DNA of 6,839 nt from an uncultured Pseudomonadota bacterium (GTDB taxonomy: Bacteria > Pseudomonadota > Gammaproteobacteria > Burkholderiales > SG8-41): NCBI GenBank assembly GCA_946885605.1, contig CAMPGR010000168.1, positions 1 to 6,839 on the forward strand. The letters run 5' to 3'. Every line of letters starts with the position of its first letter. Position 1 is the first letter of the stretch. The position numbers and the translations under genes were made by a program. A model generated the notes under the pieces. It worked only from the letters and a program-made list of their open reading frames with translations, searched no databases and was not told where the DNA came from. Of this stretch, positions 6,349 to 6,839 are shown piece after piece.

Positions 6349-6813
6349 TCAGTAGTGTGACTTGAAGCTGATGCCTTCGCGCTTTTCCAGCTCGTCGAGA
6401 TCGATGTACGAGCGCATCGTCTTCTTGTCGACCGTGAACTGCATTTTGCGGTTGGTTTCCGTGGTGGCCCGGATATCGAGGAGTTCCAATGACTCCTTCA
6501 CCTCCCACTCGTGCGCGCCGGCAATCCCGGGCGGCGCATAGATGATCGAGCCCGCGCTCACTTCGTATTCGTTGCCTTCGACGTCGCGCACTGTCGCGTG
6601 GCCGGAGATGACGTAGTAGCAGGCTTCGATCGGGTGCCAGTGCAGCTGCTCGTAGGTGCCGGGCAGGTAGCTCGCGCGCCCGAGACGCACCCGGTCCGTC
6701 GCCTGCACTTCCGGCCATCCGACGAGCCGCTTGTAGGTCTGGCCTTCGGTGACGCCGCGCTGGCCGTGGAAGTCGGCCTCGTTGATGACTCGCAAAGTGG
6801 ACTTCAATTTCAT
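6349..6813 (-). CDS. Small single-domain cupin protein
   Basis: A 154-aa protein with one beta-barrel cupin domain (about 42-120). Motif 1 gives His58-Trp-His60-Pro and YYVISG to Gly71; motif 2 runs from Gly88 (GSIIYAPPG) to His101. His58, His60 and His101 could bind a metal, but the position four after His60, normally the metal Glu, is Ala64, with Glu63 one place early. Motif 2 is two residues longer than the usual PxG-x2-H. A hydrophilic tail (about 121-154) follows. Such small cupins serve as dioxygenases, isomerases, sugar or ligand binders, so no reaction is assigned. The ATG at 6813 has GGGAG 7 bp upstream. The dehydrogenase gene follows after 16 bp, so the two probably act in one pathway; the first gene of the unit may lie beyond the right edge. 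Confidence 0.88.
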   Translation of the reverse strand: MKLKSTLRVINEADFHGQRGVTEGQTYKRLVGWPEVQATDRVRLGRASYLPGTYEQLHWHPIEACYYVISGHATVRDVEGNEYEVSAGSIIYAPPGIAGAHEWEVKESLELLDIRATTETNRKMQFTVDKKTMRSYIDLDELEKREGISFKSHY

Positions 6814-6820
6814 GCTCGTT

Positions 6821-6825
6821 CTCCC
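6821..6825 (-). promoter_or_regulatory. Ribosome binding site of the cupin gene
   Basis: GGGAG on the minus strand, 7 bp before the ATG at 6813; it supports that start. Only 14 more bases of upstream sequence are present, so the promoter cannot be judged. Confidence 0.6.
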
Positions 6826-6839
6826 GATCGAAATAACCC

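Noticed and set aside
4056..6365. A 769-codon plus-strand frame crossing the convergent junction.
   Set aside because: It overlaps the 3' part of the kinase in another frame and is antisense to the dehydrogenase. Its product is almost entirely Arg/Ala/Gly/His low-complexity sequence without domains.

Overview
The window is GC-rich DNA from a proteobacterium. Beta- or gammaproteobacterial style is my best guess, from the dense GC-ending codons, the OmpR-type regulator, the soluble multi-PAS hybrid kinase and a sigma-54-type promoter. Six genes are supported, one of them a 58-codon small ORF that rests on its ribosome binding site and position. Three sit in a left and centre block built around a regulatory locus. 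No RNA gene, insertion sequence, CRISPR array or mobile element is visible.

Left, minus strand (33-1189): a GTG-started 58-codon small ORF is followed after 29 bp by a 316-aa ferritin-like diiron protein. The diiron protein carries the full seven-residue ligand pattern of the AurF/CmlI N-oxygenase type. Both have strong ribosome binding sites and could share one transcript. A perfect 14-bp palindrome lies across the junction between them.

Centre, plus strand (1281-5367): this block is divergent from the diiron unit. An OmpR/PhoB-family response regulator has a TATAAT box and, over its -35 region, two near-identical 10-bp direct repeats that look like an OmpR-type operator. After a 112-bp gap comes a 1062-aa soluble hybrid histidine kinase with domain order PAS-PAS-GAF-PAS-PAS-HisKA-HATPase-REC. 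That gap holds a near-perfect sigma-54 -24/-12 element, so the kinase may be transcribed separately from the regulator and under nitrogen- or stress-type control. No sigma-54 activator (AAA+ protein) is encoded here.

Right, minus strand (5391-6813): this unit converges on the kinase and holds a small cupin gene followed after 16 bp by a D-2-hydroxyacid dehydrogenase of the glyoxylate/hydroxypyruvate reductase type. They look like a two-gene metabolic unit whose promoter lies at or beyond the right edge.

The simplest joint reading is a cytoplasmic signal-sensing two-component system next to an oxidative diiron enzyme that it may control through the shared divergent region. The cupin/dehydrogenase pair is probably an independent neighbour. 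The least explained part is the small ORF coupled to the AurF-like enzyme.
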